A stretch of DNA of 62,165 nucleotides from an uncultured Prevotellaceae bacterium (GTDB lineage: Bacteria; Bacteroidota; Bacteroidia; Bacteroidales; Bacteroidaceae): positions 1 to 62,165 of the forward strand of contig ONCK01000018.1 of assembly GCA_900316315.1 (NCBI GenBank). The letters run 5' to 3'. The notes beneath the pieces were generated by a model. It saw only the letters and a program-made list of their open reading frames with translations, was not told the DNA's origin and ran no database searches. The position numbers and the translations under genes are program-made. Numbering within the stretch: position 1 is the first letter of the stretch; each line of letters starts with the position of its first letter. Shown here piece after piece: positions 59,986-62,165 of this stretch.

Positions 59986-61761
59986 TTAATAGATGTTGGG
60001 AGAATAGGGTAGGCGGGCTTGTATGACGCTCTGGCGCGTCACAGTCTTGAGCCACTTCAGCGGCTCGTAATAGATGCCGAGCATGGCTCGCATGCGTGAC
60101 TCGTAGTAGCTGTCCTTCTCCTGGTTGATGAGGCTGATGTACCAAGGCTGGGCTACTGGGTATTCGACAGGGGTGTACTTGTCTCCCATGTTGACCAGCT
60201 TGGCTGCGTAGGCAATGGCATCCTCAAGCGTGCCGAGACGGTCTACCAGACCAATCTTGATGGCTTGCTCACCTGTCCATACGCGTCCTTGGCCGATGGA
60301 GTCTACTTGGGCTTGCTTCATCTTGCGTCCGCCGGCTACACGATTGACGAATAGGTTATAGCCGCGCTCGATACGGTGCTGAAGCAAGGCTTTCTCCTCC
60401 TCATTGAATGGACGGCTGATATTGCCGAAGTCACTCATCTTGTTGGTCTTGACGCCATCAAACTTGAGTCCCAGCTTGTCCTTGAGCAATCCGCTTACAT
60501 CGGGAATGATGCCAAAGATGCCGATACTACCCGTCAACGTGGTCGGCTCGGCGAAAATGTATTGCGAGGCACTGCTCATATAGTATGCGCCACTGGCTGC
60601 CATCCCGCCCATGCTGACGACAACGGGCTTTTGCTTGGACAGCTCCTTAATGGCATGCCAAATTTGTTCCGATGCATTTGCACTGCCGCCACCCGAATTG
60701 ATTCGCAAGACGACGGCTTTGACATCCTCATTGTCAGCCAGCGAAGCCATATCCTTGACGACTTTGGGCGCACAGATGAGGCTCTGATTGGTGTAGCCTT
60801 GAACATCCTCGTCTACGATATCTCCCGCTGCGTAGTAGACGGCAACCTGATTGCTTGTCGTGGTACTGACGTCATCTTTGGTGTAGGCCGTGAGCTCGGA
60901 TGGACTTACTAGATTGAGCTTGTCATCCTCGTCAATGCCGACATATCGTTTCAGTACGCTCTTGGCGTCGTCTATGTAAGCCAGCGTGTCTACCATATGC
61001 TTCTTGACAAGATCTTGAGCAGGCGCAAAGCCCATGAATTGATCGGCATAGCTCTTGAGAGAGTCAACAGGAATCTTGCGGGAAGCGGAGACTCCTGCCA
61101 CAAAATTATTCCAAATGGATCCTAAATACTCCGTGACTTGTTTGCGGTTGGCCTCACTCATCTCTGTATTGGTAAAGGGCTCAACGGCACTCTTGAATGT
61201 ACCGACTTTGAACACCTGCATCTTGATGCCAAACTTCTGGAGCATGTCCTTGAAAAACATGGGCTGAGTGGAGAGCCCCTTCCAATCAACTTCTCCGACC
61301 GGATTGAGCATGATTTTGTCTGCTACAGAGCATACATAGTATCCCCCTTGTGTGTAGGTCTCACCATAGCTCAGAACGAACTTGCCGCTCTTCTTGAAGT
61401 CAAGCAGATATTTTCTTAGCTCCTCAAGCGAGGCTGGGTCGCTTTGCATCATGCCGGCCTCGAGGTATATGCCCTTGATAGCACTCATCCCCTTGGCGGC
61501 CTTGATGGCTTGGCAGGCCTGATTGAGAGCAAGACTGCCATCTTGATTTCCCATCAGCTGACTTAGCGGGTCATCCACCGCCTGCTCTTGCATGATTCCG
61601 CTTAGTGGAATGTAGAGTACGGAATTGCTTTTAATCGTGGGTTTCGAACTTGTCGATGCAATTGATCCGATAAGGAAGATAATGCCAATGAGACAAATCA
61701 GACCAAGTGCGAGAAAAAAGCCTAAGGCAGATGAAAAAACGTTTTTTATAAACTCTTTCAT
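59986..61761 (-). CDS. sppA: Signal peptide peptidase SppA, 67-kDa type
   Basis: Membrane serine protease that degrades cleaved signal peptides. The 591-residue protein has an N-terminal anchor ([20 protein letters not shown]) followed by two peptidase S49 domains. The first half carries the catalytic Lys in [14 protein letters not shown] (near residue 167), and the second half carries [13 protein letters not shown] and the nucleophile Ser in [20 protein letters not shown] (near residue 385). The start at 61761 ([20 protein letters not shown]) is an ATG directly before the anchor; the frame upstream crosses the promoter. First gene of the operon; lpxK begins 17 bases after its stop. Confidence 0.94.
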   Translation of the reverse strand: MKEFIKNVFSSALGFFLALGLICLIGIIFLIGSIASTSSKPTIKSNSVLYIPLSGIMQEQAVDDPLSQLMGNQDGSLALNQACQAIKAAKGMSAIKGIYLEAGMMQSDPASLEELRKYLLDFKKSGKFVLSYGETYTQGGYYVCSVADKIMLNPVGEVDWKGLSTQPMFFKDMLQKFGIKMQVFKVGTFKSAVEPFTNTEMSEANRKQVTEYLGSIWNNFVAGVSASRKIPVDSLKSYADQFMGFAPAQDLVKKHMVDTLAYIDDAKSVLKRYVGIDEDDKLNLVSPSELTAYTKDDVSTTTSNQVAVYYAAGDIVDEDVQGYTNQSLICAPKVVKDMASLADNEDVKAVVLRINSGGGSANASEQIWHAIKELSKQKPVVVSMGGMAASGAYYMSSASQYIFAEPTTLTGSIGIFGIIPDVSGLLKDKLGLKFDGVKTNKMSDFGNISRPFNEEEKALLQHRIERGYNLFVNRVAGGRKMKQAQVDSIGQGRVWTGEQAIKIGLVDRLGTLEDAIAYAAKLVNMGDKYTPVEYPVAQPWYISLINQEKDSYYESRMRAMLGIYYEPLKWLKTVTRQSVIQARLPYSPNIY

Positions 61762-62165
61762 AATGAATGATGTGGAGTTAATATACAAGGCATAGAGTCC
61801 CCTCCTAGTGAAGGTAAATGCAAAAGTACACAATTTCTGTCTTTCACTATCAATCAATTTCCCAAAAATCAGTATTTCAACCCCAAATCGTCGCGAGTCC
61901 AACTTCTGTATCCCCAGTCGAACCTGATGGGAACAGGCATAATACCGCTAATGGATGAATACCTTACTTAGAGCAGATGCTAATCATAAAATGTAATGCG
62001 CGAAATCACGCGTGATACTACGGCACGTCCGTTGGGAAGGCACTCCGTATTCGGGGAAATTCGCTTTCGCGCGTACAATATAATATGTATTCTGAGGAGA
62101 GGGTATCGTAGGGGAAGTGCAAGTGTAGGGAGCAAAGTAAAAAATTATTTGCCTGTCAGCAAGGG
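61762..62165. other. Upstream region of sppA and end of window
   Basis: Holds the sppA promoter (61823-61830). No other gene, terminator or repeat is supported in the last 330 bases. Confidence 0.5.
61823..61830 (-). promoter_or_regulatory. -7 box of the sppA-upp operon
   Basis: TACTTTTG on the minus strand, 61 bases before the sppA start. It would serve the whole six-gene operon. Confidence 0.55.

Overview
The window looks like chromosomal DNA of a member of the Bacteroidota, most likely order Bacteroidales and close to Prevotellaceae (the family is an inference). The signs are Bacteroidota-type promoters (TAnnTTTG at -7) in front of many genes and RNAs, A-rich start regions without Shine-Dalgarno motifs, a ribosomal bL28-bL33-DUF4295 cluster ahead of ftsY, a tmRNA tag reading GENNYALAA, BspA-like leucine-rich repeats, DUF1080 proteins and Tat-exported Gfo/Idh/MocA oxidoreductases.

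Layout. 0.6-3.8 kb: MATE efflux pump, biotin ligase, YraN and, divergently, tadA. 3.8-10.6 kb: a decayed accessory region with relics of a DNA methyltransferase, an outer-membrane beta-barrel protein, a tyrosine recombinase, a winged-helix protein and a hydrolase-like gene. Inside it lies a remnant element bounded by a 14-bp duplication of the tRNA-Leu 3' end, carrying a frameshifted BspA-like surface protein. 10.6-18 kb: a large secreted endonuclease/exonuclease/phosphatase-type protein, rplS, a Ppx/GppA phosphatase, an LD-carboxypeptidase, a small winged-helix protein and an AlkD-like repair protein. 18-23.6 kb: a five-gene minus-strand operon (two Gfo/Idh/MocA oxidoreductases, two DUF1080 proteins, one TIM-barrel isomerase-like protein) that fits breakdown of glycosides through 3-keto intermediates. 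23.9-31.4 kb: rpsP, a Kef-type antiporter with pepT, a small lipoprotein and a nucleotidyltransferase-like protein.

31.9-40 kb is a housekeeping block: tRNA-Val, map, tsaD, CinA C-terminal protein, rpmB-rpmG-DUF4295, ftsY, rimO, HU and an HU-membrane-LysM fusion. 40-42.8 kb: a dead IS4-like element, tRNA-Gln and tmRNA. 42.9-46.5 kb: a putative redox operon made of a NapH/NapG-like fusion, a Tat-exported iron-sulfur aldo/keto reductase and an ECF-type S component. 46.7-52.2 kb: FMN reductase, HAD phosphatase, a beta-helix lipoprotein, a clostripain-family protease and a small exported protein. 52.2-55.1 kb is decayed again, with dispersed repeats and a broken large mobile-element protein. 55.3-61.8 kb: a compact minus-strand operon sppA-lpxK-pnp-BASS transporter-thiL-upp.

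The best candidates for undescribed biology are the HU-membrane-LysM protein, the NapHG/Tat aldo-keto reductase operon, the tRNA-Leu-flanked remnant element and a dispersed stem-loop repeat family. All functional statements come from reading the sequence and from family knowledge; no database search was run.
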